From: Muscardinus avellanarius
Lineage: Eukaryota > Chordata > Mammalia > Rodentia > Gliridae
DNA: 64,000 nucleotides
Assembly (NCBI GenBank): GCA_963383645.1
Contig: OY726565.1
Location: forward strand, 41,505,944 to 41,569,943
Reading direction: 5' to 3'
Within the stretch, counting starts at the first letter, position 1, and each line of letters opens with the position of its first letter. The notes under the pieces are model-generated. The model had not been told where the DNA came from. It was given only the letters and a program-made list of their open reading frames with translations, and searched no databases. Positions 10,581-21,480 of the stretch are shown here, piece by piece. The position numbers and the translations under genes are program-made.

Positions 10581-11414
10581 AAATACAATTTTGATCTGTT
10601 TATAAGGAGGAAAAGATACCAATGTAGAAGAAAATATTCAATCTAATAGAGGAGTTGTTGGTGGAATAAGTCACATAGAAGAACAAGAGAAACAACAAGA
10701 GACATCCAAACGTAGGGACATCCACAGAAACACATGAAAGATAACGGAAAAGACAGGTATCGTGTAACGACAGAAAGATACAGACGCTTAAAATAGTTCT
10801 CCCATTTATGGTCTTTAGTGAAATCTTGTTATCTTTTATTGAAATTTTACAGCTGAAGGATAAATGACTTCCATCTCCCCCTCCTCTTGGTTTTTGCTGT
10901 GTGAGCAGGAGAAATTTTACCCAGATCTAGATTTTACCCACAGCCTGGAGATTTTGCTTCTGCTTTCTGTCTTGTCATCCCAGATCCATCGAAAGACTCC
11001 CCCTCACATTCACTCCAGCCTCACACATGCCTCGCTGCTGCTACCCCATCCTTTGCTACCCCATCCTTTGCTAACATTGTGTTTGTTACACCTGACACAC
11101 ACATCAACCTAGGTCCCTTCTTAAACTGCTATAACACCCACTTTTCTTTAAAATCATCCTGGCCCTAATCCCATGGAACAAAAATCAGAGAATCTGATCA
11201 GCCTTCTATTTAAGAGCCATTAGCCAGAACTGAATGCTCTCATGCAGATTTTGATTTATCTTTCTTTTAAAATGCCACTATCTCATTGACTGACCTGCTT
11301 AATCACAATTCTCTGGGAGATAGACAAATACGTATGTATATGGGTACACATGTGGAACACAAATGTTAACTGAAATGAAGCACTATTTTGTTCTTTCATC
11401 ATATATGTATTTCA
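10581..11414. other. Unassigned intronic DNA
   Basis: No gene. A 15-base word taccccatcctttgc is directly repeated at about 11042-11071. Confidence 0.4.
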
Positions 11415-11550
11415 TTCATTTTTATTTTATTATTAGCACATTAATTGTATATATCAATAAATATATTATGTATGATCGTTCCATACATAAAGAATGCATT
11501 GTCATATCTGACCACCTTTTCCCCATCCTTCCCTCCTTATAAGAGTTCAA
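11415..11550 (-). mobile_element. L1 3' end fragment (possible)
   Basis: tattattagcacattaattg and a CT-rich tccccatccttccctcc follow the pattern of reversed L1 3' UTRs seen elsewhere in the window (for example at 39887 and 59885). Confidence 0.4.
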
Positions 11551-11611
11551 TTTTTTCTGGGTGTTTTTGTTGTTTGGCTTTTGGGTTGGGGTTTGTTTGT
11601 TTTGCTTTGTT

Positions 11612-11692
11612 TCAAGGTGCTGGAGACTGAACCCAGTGCTTCACATATGCTATGCAAGCACTCTACCTCGGAACTACACCCCCAGCCCCAAT
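11612..11692 (-). mobile_element. ID-type SINE, undeleted
   Basis: Reversed ID sequence ctggagactgaacccagtg, then tgctatgcaagcactctacc and ctacacccccagcccc. The central part that is missing in the dID halves is present. Confidence 0.75.
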
Positions 11693-12060
11693 ATATGAGC
11701 TTGGAGATGGTATTGTTGATTTACTGTATTGCTCTGGAAACAATCTGCCACAAACATCAAAGTAATGTTGTATGTTTTATTCTCTCTTTTCTTCAAAGAA
11801 ATATGCAGTGGGATATGTAAAATGTCAGAAGTAATTAGACAAAATTGTACATCCCCACTGTGACACCAACATACTGTCAGAATTGATTATTTGCTATGAA
11901 ATTTAAAATCTGCTTTCAAGCTTGTTCATTATAAACAATATAATATTTTGAATGTACCATAATGTTAAAGTCTTAGATAAGGTAAATATATGTCTTCAAA
12001 TATTCAGAAGGTCTTTTTGCACATATATTCAGGTGGTAAAATATATACATATAATCAGGT

Positions 12061-12061
<1 letters not shown>

Positions 12062-12103
<42 letters not shown>
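12062..12103. repeat. (AT)n microsatellite
   Basis: About 19 AT units in the intron, 240 bases before the splice acceptor. Confidence 0.95.
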
Positions 12104-12105
<2 letters not shown>

Positions 12106-12299
12106 GGTGGAAAAATAGACTTAAAAAATCTATATTTATCAAAAAGAGTTTGGGAACTTAACTCAAAAAGAAAGTATTCTTTGAGGAATAAAGTAAAAAT
12201 ATATACAAATTGCAGAGACAAAAAAGAAAATTATATCTAAAATGTATGGTATTTTATAAAAACCAAAGTATTAACAAGTTTTCCAAGAAAAAAATATGG

Positions 12300-12339
12300 C
12301 TTTTTTTTATTCATTAACCAGTAGCATAATATTTTCCAG
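12300..12339 (+). promoter_or_regulatory. HTR1E: Probable 3' splice site of HTR1E intron 1
   Basis: A T-rich run followed by attttccag|g with AG at 12338-12339, and a candidate branch-point region cattaacca about 20 bases upstream. HTR1E is known to have a non-coding first exon far upstream and one coding exon, so everything to the left in this window would be intron. No first exon is recognisable here. Confidence 0.55.
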
Positions 12340-12513
12340 GAACTCTCCATTCAGAAGAAATGCTGTGACCCACAAGAAATGGAACACAAATGACTGCATA
12401 GCTGACGAAATTATAGACTTCTCACAGATGAAAGGCATTCAAGGCTACATGGCTTCCAGCTGAAGGAAAGCAGCCCACAGCTTCTCCACAGCGTGGACTG
12501 GAAGAAGGGAAAC
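12340..12513 (+). promoter_or_regulatory. HTR1E: HTR1E 5' leader in the coding exon, with four short upstream ORFs
   Basis: Sequence between a probable splice acceptor and the start codon. It contains four upstream ATGs, each closed before the main ATG: 12360 (2 codons then TGA), 12379 (4 codons then TGA), 12390 (3 codons then TAG) and 12428 (11 codons, MKGIQGYMASS, then TGA at 12461-12463). Such a cluster normally lowers main-frame translation. That the leader is transcribed is inferred from the known two-exon structure of the gene. Confidence 0.6.
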
Positions 12514-13611
12514 ATGAACCTCACAAACTGTACCACAGAAGCCACTGTGGCCATGAGGCCCAAGACTGTCACGGAGAAGATGTTCATATGCCTGACTCTG
12601 GTGGTCATCACCACCTTGACCATGTTGCTGAACTCGGCAGTGATTGTGGCCATCTGCACCACCAAGAAGCTCCACCAGCCTGCCAACTACCTAATCTGCT
12701 CTCTGGCAGTGACAGACCTCCTGGTGGCAGTGCTTGTCATGCCCCTGAGCATCATGTACATCGTCATGGACAGCTGGAAGCTGGGGTACTTCATCTGTGA
12801 GGTGTGGCTCAGTGTGGACATGACCTGCTGCACCTGCTCCATCCTCCATCTCTGTGTAATTGCTTTGGACAGGTACTGGGCCATCACCAATGCTATTGAA
12901 TATGCCAGGAAGAGGACCGCCAAGAGGGCGGGGCTGATGGTCCTCACCGTCTGGACCATCTCCATCTTCATCTCTATGCCCCCTCTATTCTGGAGGAGCC
13001 ACCGCCAACTCAGCCCGCCCCCCAGCCAGTGCACCATCCAACACGACCACGTCATCTACACCATCTACTCCACGCTTGGGGCATTTTATATCCCCTTGAC
13101 TTTGATCCTGATTCTCTATTACCGCATTTACCATGCAGCCAAGAGCCTTTATCAGAAGAGGGGATCGAGCCGGCATTTAAGCAACAGAAGCACAGACAGC
13201 CAGAATTCTTTTGCGAACTGCAAACTTACTCAGACTTTCTGTGTGTCTGACTTCTCCACCTCAGACCCTACCACAGAGTTTGAAAAGATCCATGCTTCCA
13301 TCAGGATCCCTCCCTTTGACAATGATCTAGATCAGCCGGGAGAGCGCCAGCAAATCTCTAGCACCAGGGAACGCAAGGCAGCCCGCATCCTGGGGCTGAT
13401 TTTGGGCGCGTTCATCCTGTCTTGGCTGCCATTTTTCATCAAAGAGTTGATTGTAGGTCTGAGCATTTACACCGTGTCTTCCGAAGTGGCTGATTTTTTG
13501 ACATGGCTTGGCTATGTTAATTCTCTGATTAACCCTATGTTGTACACCAGTTTCAATGAAGACTTTAAACTGGCTTTTAAAAAACTCATTCGGTGCCGAG
13601 AGCATACTTAG
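12514..13611 (+). CDS. HTR1E: 5-hydroxytryptamine receptor 1E (serotonin GPCR), complete
   Basis: 365-codon intact reading frame for a class A GPCR that binds serotonin and couples through Gi/o to lower cAMP at the plasma membrane. Visible landmarks: N-glycosylation sequons at N2 and N5; seven hydrophobic segments; TM2 SLAVTDLL with Asp68; Cys95 and Cys173 for the extracellular disulfide; Asp102 in TM3 (VDMTCC), the amine-binding aspartate; DRY at 119-121; a third intracellular loop (~208-285) rich in Ser/Thr/Arg; TM6 SWLPFF (303-308); NPMLY at 340-344; C-terminus ending RCREHT. Against the human protein as I recall it there are about twenty substitutions and no indels. The start is the ATG at 12514, which has A at -3; the frame stays open upstream to a GTG at 12493, which is not a plausible eukaryotic start. 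The CDS is in one exon, as known for this gene. HTR1F is the nearest alternative, but loop 3 and the C-terminus match 1E. Confidence 0.97.
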   Translation: MNLTNCTTEATVAMRPKTVTEKMFICLTLVVITTLTMLLNSAVIVAICTTKKLHQPANYLICSLAVTDLLVAVLVMPLSIMYIVMDSWKLGYFICEVWLSVDMTCCTCSILHLCVIALDRYWAITNAIEYARKRTAKRAGLMVLTVWTISIFISMPPLFWRSHRQLSPPPSQCTIQHDHVIYTIYSTLGAFYIPLTLILILYYRIYHAAKSLYQKRGSSRHLSNRSTDSQNSFANCKLTQTFCVSDFSTSDPTTEFEKIHASIRIPPFDNDLDQPGERQQISSTRERKAARILGLILGAFILSWLPFFIKELIVGLSIYTVSSEVADFLTWLGYVNSLINPMLYTSFNEDFKLAFKKLIRCREHT

Positions 13612-13860
13612 TTAAAAAAAAAAAAAAAAGCCAAGAGGCATGACTTTTTTACCAGAGCCTTGTGAGTGGATGGGGTAAGGGTTGTGGCTTATTAATTCTT
13701 GAACACACTTGGTTCAGGAGAGTTTGTAAGTATGTGTGGTCTTGTTCATTTGTTTGTTTAGTTCTGTTGCGTTTGAGGCTTGTTATTTGGTATGCTTTTC
13801 TTCTACCTCTGGTCTTATCTGTGATACATCATTTCAAATAAACATTACCATATAAAATAG
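13612..13860 (+). promoter_or_regulatory. HTR1E: HTR1E 3' UTR with poly(A) signal
   Basis: Starts two bases before a run of about 16 A that directly follows the TAG stop. AATAAA lies at 13837-13842 and a second, weaker context copy at 13879-13884. The first signal would give a short 3' UTR of about 250 nt; longer forms ending beyond this window part cannot be excluded. Confidence 0.5.
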
Positions 13861-13959
13861 AAATTAAATAGAAATAATAATAAAGTGAAAGAGTTCATGC
13901 TTTTTCTGTTCTTTTTTTTCTAGACATTTTGGCTAACCATGCAATTAAAAAATGCCCCC

Positions 13960-14202
13960 CAAGCCAGGTGTGGTGGCGCACACTTTTAATCCCAGCAATT
14001 GGGAGGCTGAGACAGGAGAATCACAGTTCAAAGGACAGCCTCAGCTACTTAGTGAGGCCCTTTGCAACTCAGTGAGATCCTGTTTCAAAATAAAGAATAA
14101 AAAATAGGGCTGGGGATGTAGATTGGAGTAGAATGCCCCTGGGTTCCATCCCCAGTACCACAAAAAAATAAAAAATAAAAATAAATAAGTAAATAAGTAA
14201 AT
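13960..14202 (+). mobile_element. B1-dID SINE, type B
   Basis: agccaggtgtggtggcgcac to ccagtacca with an AAAT-rich tail. Flanking direct repeat aaaaatgccccc on both sides. Confidence 0.9.
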
Positions 14203-15155
14203 AAAAATGCCCCCAAATTTTATTTGCAGAATTTCTAATTGTTTATCAATCAAATATCTGATAGCTTATCCTCGTGTGGCATTAAATCTGAGGTTATAGC
14301 TCAATATGCATACATATTCCAGTGGGAACTGCATGACTACATAAAAAGAAAGTGGCATCCTGTCATCTCTTCTTGCAGATGTGAGCTAAAATCGTTTGCT
14401 ATAGCTCTGTGACTATATAACCTACTCTTTCTAAGCACAAAAAGCTCTTTGGGATTCATAATTAAATAATTTTCTTTATTCTCTAAAAATTATCCAGCCA
14501 TGAACACACTGGCACTTTCCTAAATCTTTAACTATAAAAATGAAACCTAAACAAATAAGAAATCATCTAAATCTACTTTGGTCAATGCATTGCTGACAGA
14601 CACACTGGGGCTCCTCCCATTCTCCAAAGTATCCCAGCTAAGCCTCCCATACACTCTCTCAATCTAGCAGGATTCAGGTGGGTGTGAATGTCAGGTTTGG
14701 GGAACTTTTAAAGAAGCTTAATAGAGTGCAGTGATCAAATGAGGGAATACATTATTTGAAAAAACTTTGTCAGGGAACGTTACTCATTAAATTACCAGTT
14801 GTACACGTGGAAAGAAATAAAATGTTGAAATCTATGTATACAGCAAAGGCCACCAATCAGGAAATGAGTGTGAGATTGTGTCTCCTGGAATCCCTGGGGC
14901 CTCCATACCAGCCTGTATGTGGAGCCAGGAGGCTGCCGGGCCCGATGACCCTGTTCAGAGCCACTCCTCACCTGTTCACTCCCCGTGCTCACTGATAAGA
15001 CATTGATTTACCTCCTTGCCACCTCCAAGTTCTCAGCTCTTAAATCCATCCCCTTCCGACGTGTCTGTAATTGTGCTCCTCTCCCTACCTCTCTTCCCCA
15101 GACTAACCCTTTTTGTCCCCACTCTTCCCTACTCTCACCTATCGTTTTTCTCGGT
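14203..15155. other. Unassigned intergenic DNA downstream of HTR1E
   Basis: No gene or clear repeat. Possible extended HTR1E 3' UTR would fall here, but nothing in the sequence demonstrates it. Confidence 0.4.
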
Positions 15156-15159
15156 CTTT

Positions 15160-15361
15160 TTCTTTCTTTCTTTCTTTTGTTTTTATTTTTTATGGTACTG
15201 GGGAATAAACCCAGATGTATTCCACCTCTGAGCTCTATTATTTATTTTGAAAATGATCTCACTAATTTGCAGAGGTCCTAAGTAGCTAAGGCTGTTTTTA
15301 AACCTGCAATCCCCCTGTTTCTTCCTCCCAAGTACTGGAATTACAGGTCACCATGTGCAGC
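15160..15361 (-). mobile_element. B1-dID SINE, type B/C
   Basis: T-rich tail, then atggtactggggaataaacc through caccatgtgcagct. Confidence 0.82.
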
Positions 15362-15364
15362 TGT

Positions 15365-16289
15365 TCTTAAATCTTTGGACACTAACACCAACCTTCTCTA
15401 GCCCTCCTTCCACATTAAGCTCCTGGTTTATCTTTCCCCTAATTCTCCTACCCGAGTTTCTTTTATCACTAATCCACTTCTGCCTCCACCTCTCACCTTT
15501 CAGTGACTTTTCTATCCCTTGCCATCTGATTACATCCTCACAGTTCTCCCCATTCTGATCTCCCAAAGGCCATGGGCTAGCTAACAGACAACGGTCATGG
15601 ACTGGCCAGTGGATAAATTCGGTGTTCTTCCCTCCATCTTTACCTCATTCTCTTATCAATTACAACAGAAGACCATTCGCTTCTTACATAAGCCCTTGCC
15701 TTTGAGGATATTTTGCCCTCCTGATTCTCCAACTTTCTCCTTACCTTCTCACCATTTGTCCTATCACTCTTTATCTTAGGGCTTTGTCCTCAGCGGCAGT
15801 CACTTCCTATATCTCCATATTTCATCTCAAACTGCCATTTTAACAATTAGTTCTATGCCTGTGTCTCTTCCATTTGTAACTTTAATTTTGATACCTCTCT
15901 CTCTCTCTCCCTCTCTCTCCCTCCCACCCCATCAATTGTGTCTGGTGAGCATCTCCCCATGAATATTCCATGGGTACCAAAAATGCAGCCAATCTAAACT
16001 AACCATGATTATCTTCCTACCCACAAGCCTTCTCCTCTTACATTCTGTTCTCAGTCTCAGATAATAGAATTACCATACTTTTTATCATTTCTACTAGGTA
16101 AGTGTAATTCTCTGTCATAGGAAAGTCTCCCACACCCAGATAGCATTAAAGCTTTGTCCATTTGTATCTGCCACCTTGTTCTCCAATGATTTGGTCCTCT
16201 CCTTTATCAGATAAGCCTGCTTCTGGACCCCTCCACCTGAAACTCTTCCCCTGTACACCTGCCAGCAGCATTGTCCTCCAGCACTGTGA
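15365..16289 (+). mobile_element. L2 LINE relic, 5' block
   Basis: Long pyrimidine-rich L2 ORF2 remnant; the diagnostic stretch is catctccccatgaatattcc followed by gattatcttcctacccac and tctgttctcagtctcagata. The same L2 continues after the MER5-like insertion. A (CT)n run lies at about 15896-15923. Confidence 0.7.
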
Positions 16290-16480
16290 GGAGGTTCTCA
16301 GAGTGGCCTCTCCAGACCAGCAACACTAACATCACCAAGAAATTGGATAAAAATGCAAAGTCTAGAGCTCACTATGACCTACTGGATTAGAAATTCTGAG
16401 AGTGGATCCACTGATTTCTATTTTCACAAGCTATCCATGAGATGCTGATACACACTAAAATTTGAGAGTATCATACCCAA
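16290..16480 (+). mobile_element. MER5A-like hAT DNA transposon fragment
   Basis: gtggcctctccagaccagca, then caccaagaaattggataaaa, gattagaaattctgagagtg and ctgatacacactaaaatttg follow the MER5A consensus order. Non-autonomous; inserted in or beside the L2. Confidence 0.75.
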
Positions 16481-16489
16481 GCTGTGTAC

Positions 16490-17045
16490 TGTTGGTTTTA
16501 AGTTGTAATACTTAAAATCCTCTACTCTTTCTCCATCAGTTAAAAAGTAGTTTTCTACTACAGCATACAAGTATCCTCTATGTGGCCTCAAACTACCTTT
16601 TCAGAATCTATTTTACCACTTCTTTCCACTCACACACCACATAATTCTGAATGTTGCCTATGCTTTCAAAGCTCCCCTAGCTGTCCTCTCAGTGCCTCAG
16701 AAAGCTGAGGACCACCACTCCCAATCTTTTCTTCCATTAGTCCTTCAACATGCCACTCAGACATAATCTCATCCATAAAGTCTTCCTGAGAATTTCCTTC
16801 CCTGTCTGTGTGTGGAAATCCTCTCTTGCAGCTCTGTGGTCCACAGAACACCACTTGTCCATTAGCTATTATATGAATCTTATCTTCTTGAGCACTTGTT
16901 TGTGTATTTGTGCTGTCTTCTCCAGTAGATTGTGAGCTTGATGAGAGCAGAGACTGTGTCTACTTCCTCTCTGTATCCCTATAGACTCTTGCAGTGTTTT
17001 ACATAGAGTAGGTCCTCAATAAAATGTCTGCTAATGTGAATGGAG
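16490..17045 (+). mobile_element. L2 LINE relic, 3' end
   Basis: Ends with the classic L2 3' terminus: gattgtgagcttgatgagag, then cagtgttttacatagagtag and gtcctcaataaaatgtctgc. Confidence 0.75.
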
Positions 17046-17283
17046 TAAAATCTCTAGAAAATAAAATAGAAATATGCTGTCTTCACTCAGAAAATCAAAC
17101 TACTAAAATCCTATGATTAAATATTGATCTCTTTTTCTCCAAAATTGAACCCTGCTTGTCCATCATTGTTCCAAAAAAGGCTGAAGATAACTTCTACACT
17201 GGAAAAAAATGGATTTCTTACTGACTATACGTGAATATCCTTTGTTAGGATTCCAACTACAGTTCTTTCAAAAAACAAAACTC

Positions 17284-17570
17284 TCAAATACAATTTTTTT
17301 TAATGGAAGTTTCTTTCTCCCTCACATGACAATCAAAAGGTAGGAAGGCAGCCCAGAGTGAGCAGGGGACTCTGATCCACAAGTTTTCTAGGGACCCAGG
17401 CTCCTTCCATCTTGTGATTCTGCCTTTCCCATGGGGCTGGCCCTCACCTACTTGGCCAAAGATGACTCCATGTTCCTGTCCATAGGAAGAAAGAGAAAAA
17501 GTGAAGAACAAATGAGTTAGGTGGAAATTAGGCATGTCACTTCTGCTTATATTCCATGTGTATTGGGTCA
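17284..17570. mobile_element. Ancient dispersed repeat, class not assigned
   Basis: gggacccaggctccttccatc and the flanking tttctttctccctcacatga wording is common to an old mammalian dispersed family that I cannot name with confidence. Confidence 0.35.
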
Positions 17571-18199
17571 CGTGGTCACACTGATCATAAGAGAGACAAA
17601 GAGAGGAAGTCTCTTGCTGGGCAGGTATATATGCCTTGCTAAAAATAAGGATGGGGATTCAGAATAAAAGGAGGAAGAAAAGGATGGAAACAAGTGGACC
17701 ATGAGCAGTCTGCCACAAGGGGATATTGATTTCTGCACAAACAGTTCCAATATTACTGAACAAATCACATGGCCACACAGCCTGTACAGGGATGCTGATA
17801 TTTTGATATAAGAAATTTGACCTTGATTATACATATACTAAAACTCCAGTATTTGTCATGTCTATTGTACCTAGAAAGTGTATGAGCAAATCACTTCACT
17901 TTCTCATTATCCTCCGTCCATATATGATCCTTGAAAATTTTGGCCAATTATAATTTTTAAGAGTTTAAATAAATAAAAATCAAAAAATAAGTGAATGAAC
18001 TGATTTTCTCTTGCTCATTTTCACCAATTTATTTTCAGATTACTAATTAAATCCATTTCTCTCACAACTACCTTCACCCTTAGTTTTAAAAAAGCTGCAT
18101 ATCTTTACTAATATAAACTAAACCTGTTTTTTTTAATTATCATTTAGTTTGCTCATTTAACCAAGTGTTAGGTGATACTGATTACTATTGCCCATCAAA
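17571..18199. other. Unassigned intergenic DNA
   Basis: AT-rich, no gene or repeat recognised. Confidence 0.4.
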
Positions 18200-18212
18200 A
18201 TTAGAAATCTTC

Positions 18213-18415
18213 AACCGGGCGTGGCGGCGCATGCTTGTAATCCCCGCGTTTGGGAGGCCGAGATAGGAGGATCACGCAGGTTCGAAACCAGCTTCACTGG
18301 CTTAAGAGACCCTGTTTCCAAATTTAAAAATATTTTAAAAATAGGTGTCTGGGAGTGTTGTCCAGAGGTAGAAGGGTTTCCAGTAACCCTACCTAGTACC
18401 ACCAAAAAAAAAAAA
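18213..18415 (+). mobile_element. B1-dID SINE, type A
   Basis: accgggcgtggcggcgcatg to ctagtaccacc with A tail. Target-site duplication attagaaatcttc at 18200-18212, with one mismatch at 18416-18428. Confidence 0.9.
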
Positions 18416-18514
18416 ATTAGAAGTCTTCTAATATGATGTTTTTCTAGTGCAAACATAACCTGCCTCCATTAGAAACTAGAATATCCAGTGATTTTTTGTA
18501 TGGGTTTGGTTTGG

Positions 18515-18640
18515 TTTTTTGAGATAGGGTCTTGCTATATTCCCCAGACTGGCCCCAAACTCTTTGGCTTAAGTGATTCTCCTGCCTCGGACTTCCAAAA
18601 AACTGGGACCACAGGCACACATCACTTTACTTGTCTCAGT
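18515..18640 (-). mobile_element. B1/Alu-like monomer SINE
   Basis: Reversed 7SL-derived monomer: gagatagggtcttgctatat, ctggccccaaactctttggc, aagtgattctcctgcctcgg. No ID half, so it is older than or independent of the dimeric SINEs. Confidence 0.75.
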
Positions 18641-18814
18641 TTGTATTCCTGGTGAAAGAATTTTTGGGCATAAGTCACTCCCTGGTTGGTAGATCCTAGT
18701 TACAACTGGTTAAGATAAGAATCCCTATTTGCATTGCTAACACTGACTGCTATGTACAACAGTATAGGACTTCCATTTGTAAACTCTGATCATTATGTCT
18801 GAGGAAGTTTCTCA

Positions 18815-19022
18815 CAGAGCATGGTGGTATACACCTGTACTCCCAGTACTCAGGAGGCTGAAACAGGATTGCAGGCTCAATGTCAGCCTCAGCAATTTAG
18901 TGAGACCCTCAGCAACTTAATGATATTCAGTTTCAAAATAAAAGAGAAAAAGGGCTGGTGGTGTAGCTCAGAGGTAGAATGTCCCTGGGTTCAATTCCCA
19001 GTACAAAAAAAAAAAAAAAAAA
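18815..19022 (+). mobile_element. B1-dID SINE, type C
   Basis: agagcatggtggtatacacc to cccagtac with a long A tail. Confidence 0.85.
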
Positions 19023-19252
19023 ATCCCAAATAAGATTCACTAACTGGGCTGGCAACCAGACAAGACATTTGAGTCTTAACCATCAAGTTGGTCTTACTCT
19101 AAGAATGTGAGTTTGCTGTATTGGCTTAATTTTTAAAGTCTTCCACACACTTTTACCTCCACTGAGCACTGCATTTGCAAAAGCAAGGAGAATATCAGAA
19201 TCAGTAAAAATAAGCATTGACTCCAATAAAAATTCAAGTAAAAGCAACTTTT

Positions 19253-19449
19253 TTGGCATCAGGGATGGAACCCAGGAGCATCTACCTCCGAGCTACACCC
19301 CAGCCCTATTTTTCATTCTTTATTCTTTGAAACAGGGTCTCACTGAGTTGCAAAGGGCCTCGCAAAGTAGCTGAGGCTGTCCGCAGTGATCTCCCTGTCT
19401 CAGTCTTCCAAATGCTGGGATTACAAGCATGTGCCCCCAATCCCAGTTT
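19253..19449 (-). mobile_element. B1-dID SINE, type B, split by the VNTR retroposon
   Basis: ggcatcagggatggaaccca through gcccccaatcccag. Its own target-site duplication aaaagcaactttt is at 19240-19252 and, beyond the later insertion, at 21850-21862, which proves the nesting. Confidence 0.88.
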
Positions 19450-19804
19450 TTTTTTAATTTATTTTTATTGGTGCATTGTAATCATATATCACATTGGAAT
19501 ACAAGACTTGAGAGGATATACAAGCACACATCATCCAATTAGCCCTCATCCAGTCCCCATCCCATTCCCTCCCCCTCCCTCTATCCCATGCTTGTTTGGT
19601 GATTAACTTTGATACATAGGTTTAAGTACCTCCTGCTTTTTAAAGAGGCTCCATCCTCCCCTATTCCATACCCTCTGATTGGTCACCTTAATTGCTTCAC
19701 TATAGGGCCCTTTCTATAGCTCGACCACTTCCTGTTGCCCCTTTCCTCCTAGTTATTGCTGATTAGGGGAAGCATCTGGTTTTAATTTTCTGCCCTATTT
19801 CTCT

Positions 19805-20930
19805 GTGCATGCCGCGTTACAAATACCGATCCCACTCTTGATGGACCCAGTTGTAGCCTGGCTACCCGGTGGACTTATCCAGACCTCGCTGGCTCAAGCA
19901 GCGGCCTTGCCTCATGGGAGGCCCCGATTCTGGTCTCGCTGGCCCCAACACTGGCCTAACTCCTCAGCTAGCTCCAATTTTGGCCTCGGAGGCCCCAGCA
20001 CCGGCCTTGTCTCACGGCAGGCTCCGATGCTAGCAGATGGCCCCGGAATTGGCCTAACCCCTCGGCAGGCTCCGATCCAGGCCTAGGAGGCCTCAGTAGC
20101 GGCCTTGCTTCACAGAAGGCTCCGATGCTGGATGCTGGCCCCGGCACTGGCCTAACACCTCGGCAGGCTCTAATCCCGGCCTCTGAGACCCCAGCCCGGC
20201 CTTGCCTCGCAGCAGACTCTGATCCCAGCCTCGCTAGCCCCAGCACCGGCCCAACCCCTCGGCAGGCTCCAATCCCGGCCTCGGAGGCCTCAATAGCGGC
20301 CTTGCCTCATGGAAGGCTCTGATGCCGGCCGCTGGTCCTGGCACCAGCCTAACCCCTTGGCAGACTCCAATGCCGGCCTCAGAGGCCCCGGCACCGGCTT
20401 TGCCTCGCAGCAGGCTCCAATGTAGGCCACTGGTCCCAGCACTGGCCTAACCCCTCGGCAGGCTCCGATCCCAGCCTCAGAGGCTCCAGCATCGGCCTTG
20501 TCTCATGGCAGGCTTGGATGCCGGCCGCTGGCCCTACCACCGGCCTAACCCCTCAGCAGGCTTTGATCCCGGCCTTGGAGGCCCCAGTACCAGCCTTGCC
20601 TCACGGCAGACTCCAATCCCAGCCACGCTGGCCCTGGCACCAGCCTGACCCCTCGGCAGGCTCCGATCCCAGCCTCGGAGGCCCCAGCACCGGCCTTGCC
20701 TCATGGCAGTCTCCGATCCCGGCCTCAGAGGCCCCAGTACCAGCCTTGCCTCATGGCAGGCTCCAATACCGGCCTTGTTGGCCCCGGCACCAGCCTAACC
20801 CCTCAGCAGGCTCTGATCCCGGCCTCGGAGGCTCCAGCACTGGCCTTGCCTCACGACAGGCTCCAATCCCAGCTTTGCTGTGTCCGTCGCCGGCCTCACC
20901 CCTCAGCAGGCTCTGATCCGAGCACCCTCT
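19805..20930 (-). repeat. GC-rich VNTR of ~49 bp units, inside the composite retroposon
   Basis: The anchor ggcaggctccgat, or a close variant, recurs at 20021, 20069, 20119, 20167, 20216, 20266, 20316 and 20364 and onward, giving steps of 48-50. Two unit types alternate: one with ggaggccccagcaccggcct and one with gcctaacccctcggcagg. About 22 units; the left-hand ones are more degenerate. Confidence 0.92.
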
Positions 20931-20941
20931 TCGCCCAACCA

Positions 20942-21232
20942 TTTGTCCCACGTTCTCGAGGGTGCATGGTGGTAGCATTCTGCCTCTGGTGTCATTACTT
21001 CAAAGGTTCCAGGTGTAATGCATCAGATCTCTGCCTCCCCTGAGTACTGGCCACTGTCATTGCCACTGCCTCCACCATTTCAAATCTTTCCCAAACTCTT
21101 TTTTCACTCTGAATGTTGTCCAGTGTTCCTAAGCATGCGCAATGGTAGCATTCAACCTTTGGTGTAATTTCTCCAAAAAAAAATAATAATAAGGTTGGTA
21201 GGCTCCAATTTCTGCTTCTCCTGAATACAAGT
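20942..21232 (-). repeat. Two diverged ~110 bp direct repeats in the composite body
   Basis: 20942-21050 and 21116-21232 share ordered words such as tggtagcattc, ttggtgtaatt / tggtgtcatt and cctgaatac / cctgagtac at a spacing of about 175 bases. Confidence 0.6.
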
Positions 21233-21480
21233 CTCCACCGCCAACGTGGAGACCTCGTTCAGCACCACCTTTCTCCTTGGTCTCCACTAAAGTCTCTCTT
21301 CTTACAGGTGATGTCCAAGATTCTTAACAATGTAGAGAAAAAGTAGTCCTCCTTAGCGGGGAATTTTTCCAATAATTCCAGTTCATTTGGATAAGTTTTG
21401 TCTGCATCTCCAGTATCCTGGCATCTGCCACGGCCTCCTTGACCCCTCTCTGCTATTTTCCTTTTTTCTTTTTCTTTTCC

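Noticed and set aside
12493..12513. N-terminal extension of HTR1E (seven codons upstream of the chosen start)
   Set aside because: The upstream codon is GTG; the ATG at 12514 has a better context and matches the known protein start.
12411..13605. Long antisense and shifted frames over HTR1E
   Set aside because: They are shadows of a strongly coding frame, with no promoter or domain support.
20518..20916. Open frames of up to 132 codons in the VNTR
   Set aside because: They only reflect the repeat period and base composition; frames are open on both strands and none has a domain.
19805..20930. CRISPR-like reading of the regular repeats
   Set aside because: The ~49-bp units are contiguous with no unique spacers, and the genome is mammalian.
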